Positions 1-6,432 of a stretch of DNA of 6,432 nt are shown piece by piece. The stretch comes from Candidatus Omnitrophota bacterium (GTDB lineage: Bacteria > Omnitrophota > Gorgyraeia > Gygaellales > Profunditerraquicolaceae). The stretch spans positions 1-6,432 of the forward strand of contig JAFGET010000065.1 in NCBI GenBank assembly GCA_016931435.1, given 5' to 3'. Below the pieces are notes generated by a model. The model searched no databases and had not been told where the DNA came from. It saw nothing but the letters and a program-made list of their open reading frames with translations. Within the stretch, counting starts at the first letter, position 1. Every line of letters begins with the position of its first letter. The position numbers were made by a program, and so were the translations under genes.

Positions 1-450
1 CGGGCTTTCCGGCTGAAGGTTACGGGAAAAAAATACAGCCAAGGGCATGATTGAAAGCAAAAGCGCGCAAAACAAGGCCCATCTTTTCTTATCAAAAAGT
101 ATCCGCGCCATGGCGTAAATGACCAGAATTGAGGCTAAGCCAAAAAATATATTTATCAGGCGCGGGCCCCAAAGGTTAGCGCCTAAAAGCTCCCACGAAG
201 CAATGATCTGATAGGAAACCAGCGGAAGCTGAGGATACAACTCCATCATGGGGTCATCTTTAAAAGCGTTGTAAAAATATACCCTCCTGCTGACAAAATC
301 CCCTGTCCGGACCATCTCTTCTGCCATGGAAAGATACTCATTTTCCTTCATATTATGGTATCCGATAGAAGGAAAATCCAAAGAGGCCGACCTTAAGATG
401 AAACCTAAAAACAAAATAAGCAATAAGATCGTTTTTGCCTTTATTTTCAT
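1..450 (-). CDS. GT39 (ArnT/PMT-like) membrane glycosyltransferase, N-terminal part
   Basis: Partial gene: 150 codons are open to the left edge, so the C-terminus is missing; GT39 enzymes usually exceed 450 residues. These GT-C enzymes take a sugar from a polyprenyl-phosphate donor and transfer it on the periplasmic face. Visible are a first membrane helix (about residues 7-22), a long first extracytoplasmic loop with YHNMKENEYLSMAEEM (31-46) followed by TGDFV, then LYPQLPLVSY (71-80), membrane segments near 98-116 and 124-141, and RNLQPESP (143-150). The loop layout fits the PMT_2 pattern in which an acidic pair precedes Tyr and Met-x-x-Thr-Gly-Asp; here the pair reads Lys35-Glu36. The start could be ATG at 450 or ATG at 456 (ATG TTG ATG); 450 is chosen because AAGG at 460-463 then lies 9 bases upstream. 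It follows the GT2 gene by about 40 bases and probably shares its mRNA. Family assignment is firm; the sugar and acceptor are unknown. Confidence 0.8.
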   Translation of the reverse strand, partial: MKIKAKTILLLILFLGFILRSASLDFPSIGYHNMKENEYLSMAEEMVRTGDFVSRRVYFYNAFKDDPMMELYPQLPLVSYQIIASWELLGANLWGPRLINIFFGLASILVIYAMARILFDKKRWALFCALLLSIMPLAVFFSRNLQPESP

Positions 451-489
451 CAACATAAACCTTGGTCTTTGGAAGGAATAACTTAAGCT

Positions 490-1635
490 TTATTTACCCG
501 TCTTCTTTAATAAAAGCAGGCTGATAAAAAATGAAGAAAATACTGTCTGCAGGCCGATGATCAACAGGGTCATGGCAAAAATAGACTCTCTTATCCTGTA
601 TAATTCGCCGAAGCTCTTAAAAAACCAATCAATGAAAATGAATGCGCTTACCCCTATCCCTAAAGCGAAAAATACTCCTCCTAAAACAATGCCTTTCTCA
701 AGGCTAAAGTATCGGCCGAAAAAGATCATGAATTTATCATGCCGCAGGAAGCCCTGGGTTACGGCGAATATATGCGCGTAGACTCCCAGGTTGATGACCT
801 GATAAGAAAGTATAGAGATGACTGAGGAAAAAGCCATCACGTGCACATCCCAATAACGGCCCAAAAACAAAAAGGGGCCTTTTAATAAAACCAAGGCGCA
901 AGAAAGACCTAGGACCAACCCTGTAACACCCGGGATAAAATACAGCCACAAAGGGCAATAGAGCAACATAAAACGCATATGCCTCCAGGCGTCGGCAAGA
1001 GGCTTAAGCTTGGATTCTCCCTGCCTTAAATGGTAATCCACGGGTATCTCGCAGATCTTCAGGTTATTCTGGATGGCGGCAACCACCATTTCCGTGGCAA
1101 ATTCCATGCCTAGTGTTTTAAGCTGCATCCTGCGGCAGCTTGAAGAAGTAAAAGCGCGCATGCCGCAATGGATATCGGAAAGCGAAGTCCTGAAAAACAG
1201 GCGGCATATCCCGGAAAGGATGGGATTCCCTATATAACGATTAGCCCAGGGCATCGCCCCCCTATGTATCTTCCCTTTAAACCTTGAGCCCATCACCAGG
1301 TCATACCCCTGCCTTAATTTCTCTAAAAATATCGATGTATTATAAAAATCGTAAGTATTATCGCTGTCGCCGATGATGATATACTTGCCCTTTGCCTCGC
1401 TGATCCCTTTAAGATACGCCGCGCCGTATCCGGGTTCAGGTTCAAAAAATACTTTTGCCCCTAATGAAGCGGCTATCTCTTTTGACCTGTCTTTTGAGCC
1501 GTTATCTACCACGATGATCTCCCCTATTACTTTATCTCTAAGAAAGACTTCCTTGATTTTCCCGATGCAAATTCCAATGGAATCCTCTTCGTTCAAGCAG
1601 GGCAGGACCACGGAGACTTCGATATTTTCATCCAT
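490..1635 (-). CDS. Family 2 glycosyltransferase, polyprenyl-phosphate sugar synthase-like, with C-terminal membrane anchor
   Basis: The 381-residue protein has a cytoplasmic GT-A domain followed by a membrane domain. Motifs in order: VVLPCLNEE (9-17), IIVVDNGSKDRS (40-51) for nucleotide-sugar binding, the metal-binding DxD as Asp90-Ser91-Asp92, GSRFKG (116-121), the DIHCGMRAF segment (154-162), GMEFATEM (176-183) and QGESKLKPLADAWRH (205-219). This arrangement is that of the DPM1/DPG-synthase group, which moves a sugar from a nucleotide donor to dolichyl or undecaprenyl phosphate. Four hydrophobic segments follow at about 230-252, 265-290, 313-337 and 352-376. Such tails are common in bacterial members and absent from the simplest DPM1. 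Start: ATG at 1635, seven bases after the STT3 stop, with GGGGG at 1646-1650 (inside the last STT3 codons) as a probable ribosome site 10 bases upstream. The tight spacing implies co-transcription with STT3, and the product may feed the GT39 or STT3 next door. The actual sugar and acceptor cannot be read from sequence. Confidence 0.88.
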   Translation of the reverse strand: MDENIEVSVVLPCLNEEDSIGICIGKIKEVFLRDKVIGEIIVVDNGSKDRSKEIAASLGAKVFFEPEPGYGAAYLKGISEAKGKYIIIGDSDNTYDFYNTSIFLEKLRQGYDLVMGSRFKGKIHRGAMPWANRYIGNPILSGICRLFFRTSLSDIHCGMRAFTSSSCRRMQLKTLGMEFATEMVVAAIQNNLKICEIPVDYHLRQGESKLKPLADAWRHMRFMLLYCPLWLYFIPGVTGLVLGLSCALVLLKGPFLFLGRYWDVHVMAFSSVISILSYQVINLGVYAHIFAVTQGFLRHDKFMIFFGRYFSLEKGIVLGGVFFALGIGVSAFIFIDWFFKSFGELYRIRESIFAMTLLIIGLQTVFSSFFISLLLLKKTGK

Positions 1636-1642
1636 AGATAAA

Positions 1643-4168
1643 TTACCCCCAATTTATCTCAAATACCTTTATCACTGTATCGTTTCCCGATTCTTCCAAA
1701 AAGGGCTTAAAGTTCTTCAAACCCGCCCCGCCCATAAAAAACAGCCGCACATACATGCTTTTGGCTAATTCCGGGCTTAAGAGCATGGAGCGGTACCCCT
1801 CCTTATCCTTAAAGACTAACGCCGCAAGCCCGGAATCATATTCGGGATAAATGATCTCCTCGAAACTGTTATCCGGCTTAAAAATAAAAAGGTGCTTGAA
1901 GATGATATATTTTTTTTCCTGCGTAGAGTAAATATAAATATTCTTCTCCTTGGGATTATAAACCAGGCCGTTATCGAATAAAACAATGCTGCCTTTTTCA
2001 CGACCCTTGCCCAAACCGCTATTAAACGTATAAATAGGTGAGATCCAGTTATCTAATTCGTGAGGCAAAATCAGGGCTGCTTCCTCATATAACTTCCTGG
2101 ACTCTTCGGCAGTCACTCCGAATTTTATGGTATTGGCAATCAGCCCTTCCTTATCCTGTTTGCCCAGGTTTCCGGAAATATATGATTTTATAAAATCCCA
2201 ATTTCCTACATAGGAAACAGAGAAAAATTTATACTGCATTACCGAATCAACCAAAAAATAAGCCTTGGCAGAATTATCAAAAAGGAGCCTTACTAACTCG
2301 GCCTTTATGCCTTCGGGTAGCTCCTTCAATAACCCATCCTTTTCTTTTTTCGACCGGCAAGCCAATAATTTTTCCAGGAATATGGCGCTTTTAAAAGGCT
2401 CTTTGAAATGCCGGTTGAGCGCATCAAAAGCCTTGTTGCCTCCGTTATTGAGCATCCGCAAAATCCCTGCCGCTTCCTCTTCGTCATTTGATAAAAGCAC
2501 CCTGGCCATCCAGTATGCCTGCGGGGTATTCTGGCTCTGGCCGTCAAAGATGACCCTGCGCCTGGAAACAGCCTTGAACCAATCACCGAAATCCCACCAG
2601 GAATTTATTATCGCATCAGGAGGGGTCTTTTCTTTCATCTCAAGCAATACCTTATGCCAGGTATCATTCATGAAAGGAAAGAGCCCGGAAGCGGTCCTGT
2701 AGCCGTTACCTACCGCTTTTGCGCTGAATAAAACAGTGGCTAAAATAAAAATGATCAGCGCAGAACGGCTGTGTTTTCTATGGCGATAGATCTCATCGAT
2801 TACGCAACCTAGGCATAAACCTAAGGGGATGATCAGATACATCGAGAAACGCACGCCTTTAAAACAGGCAAAGAACATGCTGATCAGCCAAAATATCATA
2901 ATGATCACGGCTTCGCGCTGAAATAAGGTATAGCGGCTGTTTCGCGGAGTTGTCAGGAAAAGGAAGACCGCCGAGATCAAAGCAAAGATAAAAAATGAAG
3001 CCCCTCCTATGGCACTTGCGATATGAGGAAAATCTATACCCTGCAATTCCCCTACGGTAACGTAGACATTGGGCCAGATAGAAGAACCCAGCGGCTCATT
3101 TAAGGATATGACCTCTTTAAGCTGAGCGTAAATATTCCTCCAGGGCTCCATCCCACAGAATAAAACCACGCAGAAAAAAGTGAAAATTAAAAATAAACCC
3201 AGAGAAACTGCGTGCGCCTTAACCAGAGCAGGATCCTTTTGTTTATACTGTAAATAAATAAAGAACAGATTCAATAGTGAATAAGCCTCGTAAGCGATAA
3301 AAATAAAAAATATGAACCACCAGTTGGGCCAGGTAAAACAAAATAAGCCCGTCCAGAAACCCGATACGAACAGCCAAAAGGCCCGCCTTTTTAAAGAGGC
3401 CGCCTGATAAGCCGAAAGATAGGCCCAGACCGCCAAAAGCGGCAGAAGTAAATTCAGGATATCGGTATCAAACCATCCGGCGAAACTGCGCGAAAGAAAA
3501 ACCGGGGCTAATCCGGCATACAGGCAAGTGATCAAGGCGACCCTGTGGTTCCAGTTGAGGCAACAAAAAAGATAAAGGCATATGAAAAATACCGAAGAAA
3601 ATAAGAGAGGCAAATAAAACAAGAAAGTATTCAGGGGCACATTTTTAAAAAAGGAAAAAACTTTATAAAGAAAAGCGCTCAAATAAAAAAGAAAATGGCT
3701 CCAGGTGATACCGCCCCCGGAAGGCGCCAGCATAAGGGTATCTATTTGACGTCCTTCTGAAACAATATCGCCCGGATGCCCGAGGCGCAGGACATTATCC
3801 ACATAGCGGCCCCAATGCCAACAATCAAGCTCCATCAGATAAGTCTGTCCGTTTTCATCCTGGAACTTGTCTTTTAATTTACGGTAGCCCTCACCGAGCA
3901 TCTGCTGGATCTTGCCTTTCTGCATCCTCTTATAATCCGAGACCAGTGAATTTACCAGCCTCTTCTTGACCAGAGAATTATAATCTTTGAATTGCTGATC
4001 GATCTGATTGACTGCTTCCTTGCGGATATTTTGCTCCAGAAGAACCTGGGCCTGTTTTTTAAATTGCGGAAAAAAGATGGTAAAGGAGCGGAAATAAAGA
4101 TTAACGGCAAGGGCCGCCCCAAGCGAGACTACAAAAACGGCGTAGTTGATTTTTTCCCTAACTACCAT
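1643..4168 (-). CDS. STT3/PglB/AglB-type oligosaccharyltransferase
   Basis: 841-residue integral membrane enzyme predicted to transfer a lipid-linked glycan to Asn in exported proteins. Signatures in order: first membrane helix (about 8-28); charged helical stretch (35-113); first acidic motif LDCWHWGRY with Asp115; second acidic motif GWFDTDILN with Asp234 and Asp236, close to the PglB DTD motif; TVGE (371-374) with Glu374, equivalent to TIXE/SVSE; KGVRFSMY with Arg440; and SWWDFG (523-528), the WWDYG sequon-binding motif, followed by FDGQ (541) and LLSNDEEEAA (558-567) as in PglB. About twelve or thirteen hydrophobic segments fill 8-484; the rest is an extracytoplasmic domain ending in YVRLFFMGG and VFEINWG, typical of AglB-like tails. 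MQYKFFSV (644-651) appears to occupy the MI/DK motif position. ATG at 4168 has no clear Shine-Dalgarno. All catalytic acids are present, so it is probably active. PglB is longer known in Campylobacter at about 713 residues; most of the difference is the first loop and the C-terminal domain. Confidence 0.93.
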   Translation of the reverse strand: MVVREKINYAVFVVSLGAALAVNLYFRSFTIFFPQFKKQAQVLLEQNIRKEAVNQIDQQFKDYNSLVKKRLVNSLVSDYKRMQKGKIQQMLGEGYRKLKDKFQDENGQTYLMELDCWHWGRYVDNVLRLGHPGDIVSEGRQIDTLMLAPSGGGITWSHFLFYLSAFLYKVFSFFKNVPLNTFLFYLPLLFSSVFFICLYLFCCLNWNHRVALITCLYAGLAPVFLSRSFAGWFDTDILNLLLPLLAVWAYLSAYQAASLKRRAFWLFVSGFWTGLFCFTWPNWWFIFFIFIAYEAYSLLNLFFIYLQYKQKDPALVKAHAVSLGLFLIFTFFCVVLFCGMEPWRNIYAQLKEVISLNEPLGSSIWPNVYVTVGELQGIDFPHIASAIGGASFFIFALISAVFLFLTTPRNSRYTLFQREAVIIMIFWLISMFFACFKGVRFSMYLIIPLGLCLGCVIDEIYRHRKHSRSALIIFILATVLFSAKAVGNGYRTASGLFPFMNDTWHKVLLEMKEKTPPDAIINSWWDFGDWFKAVSRRRVIFDGQSQNTPQAYWMARVLLSNDEEEAAGILRMLNNGGNKAFDALNRHFKEPFKSAIFLEKLLACRSKKEKDGLLKELPEGIKAELVRLLFDNSAKAYFLVDSVMQYKFFSVSYVGNWDFIKSYISGNLGKQDKEGLIANTIKFGVTAEESRKLYEEAALILPHELDNWISPIYTFNSGLGKGREKGSIVLFDNGLVYNPKEKNIYIYSTQEKKYIIFKHLFIFKPDNSFEEIIYPEYDSGLAALVFKDKEGYRSMLLSPELAKSMYVRLFFMGGAGLKNFKPFLEESGNDTVIKVFEINWG

Positions 4169-4177
4169 AATTTATTT

Positions 4178-4206
4178 AATTTAGCACAATATTCTGGTTT
4201 AGGCAA
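4178..4206 (-). promoter_or_regulatory. Possible sigma70-type promoter for the glycosylation genes
   Basis: On the minus strand, TTGCCT (4206-4201) and TAAATT (4183-4178) are separated by exactly 17 bases, and TGC directly before the -10 box gives an extended -10. Each hexamer matches the consensus at four of six positions. The STT3 ATG begins 10 bases after the -10 box, so the start point would fall two or three bases before it, giving a nearly leaderless mRNA. This fits the lack of a Shine-Dalgarno there. The gap is AT-rich, so a chance match is quite possible. Confidence 0.3.
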
Positions 4207-4209
4207 CGG

Positions 4210-5388
4210 TTATATTTTACCTTCGCGGTAAAGGTCGGTAAAGGCTTCCGTGACGCGGGGAGAAAATTGTTTTGCGGATAAATTCCTGATCTCTTCTATC
4301 GCTTTTTCTTTCGGTAATGCCTGATTATATGGCCTGTCGGTGGTCATGGCGTCATAAGCGTCGGCTACCGAGACTATCGCGGCAATAAGCGGGATTTCTT
4401 CCCCTTTTAAGCCCTGCGGATACCCGGTGCCGTCAAACCTTTCATGATGGAACTTAACGCCCAAAATAGAATCTTCGAGTTCCTTTATCGGCTCAAGGAT
4501 GTTCATACCCAATAACGGGTGCTGTTTCATTATGGCATTTTCTTCATCAGTCAAAGGGCCTTTTTTGTTCAAAATAGAATCAGGGATGCCGATCTTGCCG
4601 ATATCGTGCAATAAAGCGGCGATATGCAGGTGCTCCAGGAACTTTGAATTGATTATTTTTTTATTTTTACTTTTAAGCTTTTTTGCGATTTTAAAGCAAA
4701 GTTCGGCGACCCTGCCGATATGGCCGTGGGTATAATGGTCCTTGGCGTCGATAGCGGCGGCAAGGGCTACGGTGGTTCGGATAAAAAGCTTATGTTTTTT
4801 TTCCAACTCAGATTCTAGATCCGTAAAAAGCTGGGCGTTCCTGACCGCCATTGCCGCGTTTGAGCTGATAGCTATAAAGAAATCCAGTTCTTCCTGGGTG
4901 AATTTTTTCCCGTTATTTTTTCTGCCCAGTATCAATACTCCTAATAATTCCTCCCTGACGTAACTGGGTATACAGGCCACGGATTCAAAGATTTCCATCT
5001 GATACAAGACATTTTTCAGGAGTTTATTTAATTGCGAACCGTTACCGTTTTTTAACAGCTTTTTTGCCTTTTCATAACAGACTGTCTTTTCGCAAAAGAA
5101 TTTTTTCTCTTTATTTTCCCTGAAGAAACGGATCAACGGATTATCCTGGTCAAGGCGCACAAAGCCCGCCGGAATCTTTACCCCTAAGGGCCCCCTGGAA
5201 AGCGTAAGCACGTATGTCTCTTTCTGCGTTTTTTCATCCCTCTTCTGCAATAATATACCGGCGTGAGAAACACGCACTTTCTGAACGATAGTGCGTAAGA
5301 TCATTTTAATCAAGGCATCAGGTTCATGGACTAAAAGCATGCCTTTGGCGGCGGCTTCAAGTTCCTTTTTATAATTAAGCGTGGTCAT
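4210..5388 (-). CDS. GAF-HD-GYP domain protein, predicted cyclic di-nucleotide phosphodiesterase
   Basis: 392 residues. Residues about 14-187 form a GAF-like sensory domain (ILLQKRDEKTQ, SVACIPSYVREELLGVLILG, FTQEELDFFIAISSNAAMAVRNAQLF), joined by a short helix (186-203) to an HD-GYP domain (204-390). Metal-site and signature residues are intact: YTHGHIGRVAEL (219-230, His223), HDIGKIGIPD (261-270, His261, Asp262, Lys265), QHPLLG (His290), HHERFDGTGYP (314-324) with the GYP triad at 322-324, and VADAYDAMTTDRPY (341-354, Asp343). HD-GYP enzymes hydrolyse c-di-GMP, some also 3'3'-cGAMP, at a di- or tri-iron centre. No signal peptide or membrane helix is seen, so it should be cytoplasmic. Its ATG overlaps the regulator stop by one base (TGATG at 5390-5386), which argues for translational coupling and for a shared pathway. 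The GAF ligand is unknown, and the 95-130 part of GAF is unusually Lys-rich. Confidence 0.93.
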   Translation of the reverse strand: MTTLNYKKELEAAAKGMLLVHEPDALIKMILRTIVQKVRVSHAGILLQKRDEKTQKETYVLTLSRGPLGVKIPAGFVRLDQDNPLIRFFRENKEKKFFCEKTVCYEKAKKLLKNGNGSQLNKLLKNVLYQMEIFESVACIPSYVREELLGVLILGRKNNGKKFTQEELDFFIAISSNAAMAVRNAQLFTDLESELEKKHKLFIRTTVALAAAIDAKDHYTHGHIGRVAELCFKIAKKLKSKNKKIINSKFLEHLHIAALLHDIGKIGIPDSILNKKGPLTDEENAIMKQHPLLGMNILEPIKELEDSILGVKFHHERFDGTGYPQGLKGEEIPLIAAIVSVADAYDAMTTDRPYNQALPKEKAIEEIRNLSAKQFSPRVTEAFTDLYREGKI

Positions 5389-5753
5389 CAGTCTTTTAAG
5401 ATATCTTTTACTATTTTTTCCAACTCATCTAATTTAAGCGGCTTAAGGATGTATTCCGAGGCGCCCAATTGCCGGCACCTGCCATAAGCATCCTCTTCTT
5501 CCGGTTTTTTTCCGGTGACCATGATTACTTTGATGCTCTTGTCATGTTCCTTGATACGCTTTAGGGTCTCAATGCCACTGATACCCTCCATACGGATATC
5601 TAATAATACCAATTCCGGCCTGTGCTTTCGCGTGATCTCAAGCGCCTCCCTGCCTCCGGAAGCGGTAATCACATCGATACTGCGCCTGCGGAAAAAATTT
5701 GCCGTAAATTCCCGCACATCGGCTTCATCGTCTACTATCAATAATTTTGCCAT
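5388..5753 (-). CDS. Stand-alone receiver-domain response regulator
   Basis: A 121-residue CheY-like receiver with no output domain. Acidic pocket Asp8-Asp9 (LIVDDE), phospho-acceptor Asp52 (LVLLDIRM), switch Thr80 (IMVTGKK), Tyr101 (ASEYILKP) and Lys104 are all present, so it should be phosphorylated normally. The start is taken as ATG at 5753, giving the common MAKLLIVDDE beginning, with a strong AAGGGAGG upstream. The frame is also open to a TTG at 5783 that directly follows the kinase stop; that would add ten residues including four consecutive arginines and is less likely. It lies between the kinase and the HD-GYP gene and overlaps the latter by one base. The likely role is to pass phosphate-dependent information from the kinase to a separate partner, plausibly the HD-GYP protein, since many HD-GYP proteins carry such a receiver fused in one chain. 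That link is inferred from gene order. Confidence 0.92.
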   Translation of the reverse strand: MAKLLIVDDEADVREFTANFFRRRSIDVITASGGREALEITRKHRPELVLLDIRMEGISGIETLKRIKEHDKSIKVIMVTGKKPEEEDAYGRCRQLGASEYILKPLKLDELEKIVKDILKD

Positions 5754-5765
5754 CTGTCTGCGGCG

Positions 5766-5773
5766 CCTCCCTT
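5766..5773 (-). promoter_or_regulatory. Ribosome binding site deciding the regulator start
   Basis: AAGGGAGG on the minus strand lies 12 bases before the ATG at 5753. It falls downstream of the alternative TTG at 5783, so it can serve only the shorter regulator form. Spacing is a little long, but the core GGAGG is the best such match near any start in the window. Confidence 0.6.
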
Positions 5774-5783
5774 GTAACTGCAA

Positions 5784-6432
5784 TCAATGGATTGACTTAG
5801 CAAGCGGCAGCATGATGATAAAACGCGTGCCTACCTTATGCTCGGACTCGACACTTATTTTTCCTTTATGGTTCTCGGTGATTATTTTTTTGATTACGTA
5901 TAACCCCAACCCGGTCCCTGAACGCGTGGAGGCCTTGGTAGTAAAAAATGGCGTAAAGAGTTTATCGTTATTTTCCGTTTTGATCCCCATACCGTTATCC
6001 TCAAGGGTGATCACCAGCTCATAACTACGGTTCGGTTTTGCTGAAATTGTGATCTTGCCCCGGTACCCGCCTTCACCCAAAAACTCCCTGCGCTCTACTA
6101 TAGAGTCATAAGCGTTATCTATAAAATTAAAAAATACTTCTTCAAGCTGCGTTAAATTTCCTTTTATTTTCGGCAGGCCATCCGGATAGTCCCGCACGAT
6201 ATCGATCTCAGACAATTTTACCTTAAACTGTACCATTTCTAAGGTCCGGTCTAGTATTATATTTAAATCCAACGGCTCAAGCCCGGAATCTCCCGGCCTG
6301 GAATATTTAAGCAAGCCCCTTACGACTTCTCCTCCCTGGATGACGTTTGCCTGGATGCGCTCTAAGGCGTACTTTAATTGAACAAAAGTTTCTTTTATTT
6401 CCGTGTTGCAAGCTTTAGTATCGACCAGATTA
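5784..6432 (-). CDS. Histidine kinase, NtrB-like, C-terminal part
   Basis: Partial gene: 215 residues are readable from base 6431 to the TGA at 5784, and the reading frame is open to the right edge, so the sensor part and the phospho-accepting His box lie outside. Visible are the end of the dimerisation helices (ERIQANVIQGGEVVRGLL, about 24-41) with the LLKYSRPGD link (40-48), then a complete HATPase domain: N box QLEEVFFNFIDNAYDSI (95-111, Asn102 and Asn106), G1 box DNGMGI (145-150), F box FTPFFTTK (159-166) and G2 box GTGLGLYVIKK (172-182). The ATP site is therefore intact. The LL-x-x-SRP link and the box spacing are typical of NtrB/AtoS/ZraS-like kinases. A TTG at 6314 should not be taken as the start, because coding similarity continues upstream of it. 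The receiver gene follows after 30 bases and is the obvious phosphotransfer partner. Confidence 0.92.
   Translation of the reverse strand, partial: NLVDTKACNTEIKETFVQLKYALERIQANVIQGGEVVRGLLKYSRPGDSGLEPLDLNIILDRTLEMVQFKVKLSEIDIVRDYPDGLPKIKGNLTQLEEVFFNFIDNAYDSIVERREFLGEGGYRGKITISAKPNRSYELVITLEDNGMGIKTENNDKLFTPFFTTKASTRSGTGLGLYVIKKIITENHKGKISVESEHKVGTRFIIMLPLAKSIH

Noticed and set aside
457..492. GT2 and GT39 lie in the same frame, with only the GT2 TAA between them
   Set aside because: A readthrough fusion is possible on paper, but the TAA is normal, the GT2 ends after its last membrane helix, and GT39 has its own start with an AAGG site.
557..781. Plus-strand reading frame inside the GT2 gene
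   Set aside because: Antisense shadow of a gene with clear GT2 and membrane segments; its translation has no recognisable domain.
1373..1768. Plus-strand frame across the GT2/STT3 junction
   Set aside because: It runs antisense to the GT2 N-terminus and the STT3 C-terminus, both well supported, and shows no domain.
2265..2702. Plus-strand frame of 145 codons opposite the STT3 WWDFG region
   Set aside because: Antisense shadow of the conserved STT3 catalytic region; Ser-rich translation without motif.
4169..4209. Terminator after the HD-GYP gene
   Set aside because: Only a three-base-pair stem (GGT/ACC around AAAATATA) can be drawn near the stop, with no GC-rich stem and T-run.
5515..6024. 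Plus-strand frame of 169 codons across the kinase and regulator
   Set aside because: It lies opposite conserved receiver and HATPase motifs and is a shadow.

Overview
This 6.4 kb window carries six genes, all on the minus strand, so transcription runs from right to left. Gaps are 0 to about 40 bases, and no stretch over 300 bases lacks a gene. I saw no tRNA, rRNA, CRISPR array, insertion sequence or convincing hairpin terminator. The first (6432 side) and last (1 side) genes are cut by the window edges. The organism looks like a bacterium with two membranes, moderate GC and compact operons. The long bacterial STT3 protein and the GT39 sub-type resemble proteins I associate with uncultivated lineages such as Omnitrophota. 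That placement is a low-confidence impression, not something the sequence proves.

Region 1 (6432 to 4210) is a signalling cassette: the C-terminal half of an NtrB-like histidine kinase, a stand-alone receiver-domain response regulator, and a GAF-HD-GYP protein predicted to degrade cyclic di-nucleotides. The regulator stop and the HD-GYP start share one base (TGATG), so these two are almost certainly translationally coupled.

Region 2 (4168 to 1) is a glycosylation cassette: an 841-residue STT3/PglB/AglB-type oligosaccharyltransferase, a membrane-anchored GT2 enzyme like dolichol-phosphate-sugar synthases, and the N-terminal 150 residues of a GT39 (ArnT/PMT-like) GT-C glycosyltransferase. A plausible model is that the GT2 charges a polyprenyl-phosphate carrier with sugar in the cytoplasm, the GT39 uses such lipid-linked sugars on the outer face of the membrane, and STT3 transfers a finished glycan to asparagine of exported proteins.

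The 41-base gap between the regions contains a possible promoter whose start point would lie almost on the STT3 ATG. The two regions may therefore be separate units, or one long operon with an internal promoter. The most interesting protein detail is in STT3: the place where bacterial PglB has its MxxIxxxV motif seems to read MxxKxxxV, a hybrid with the archaeal/eukaryotic DxxKxxx(M/I) form.
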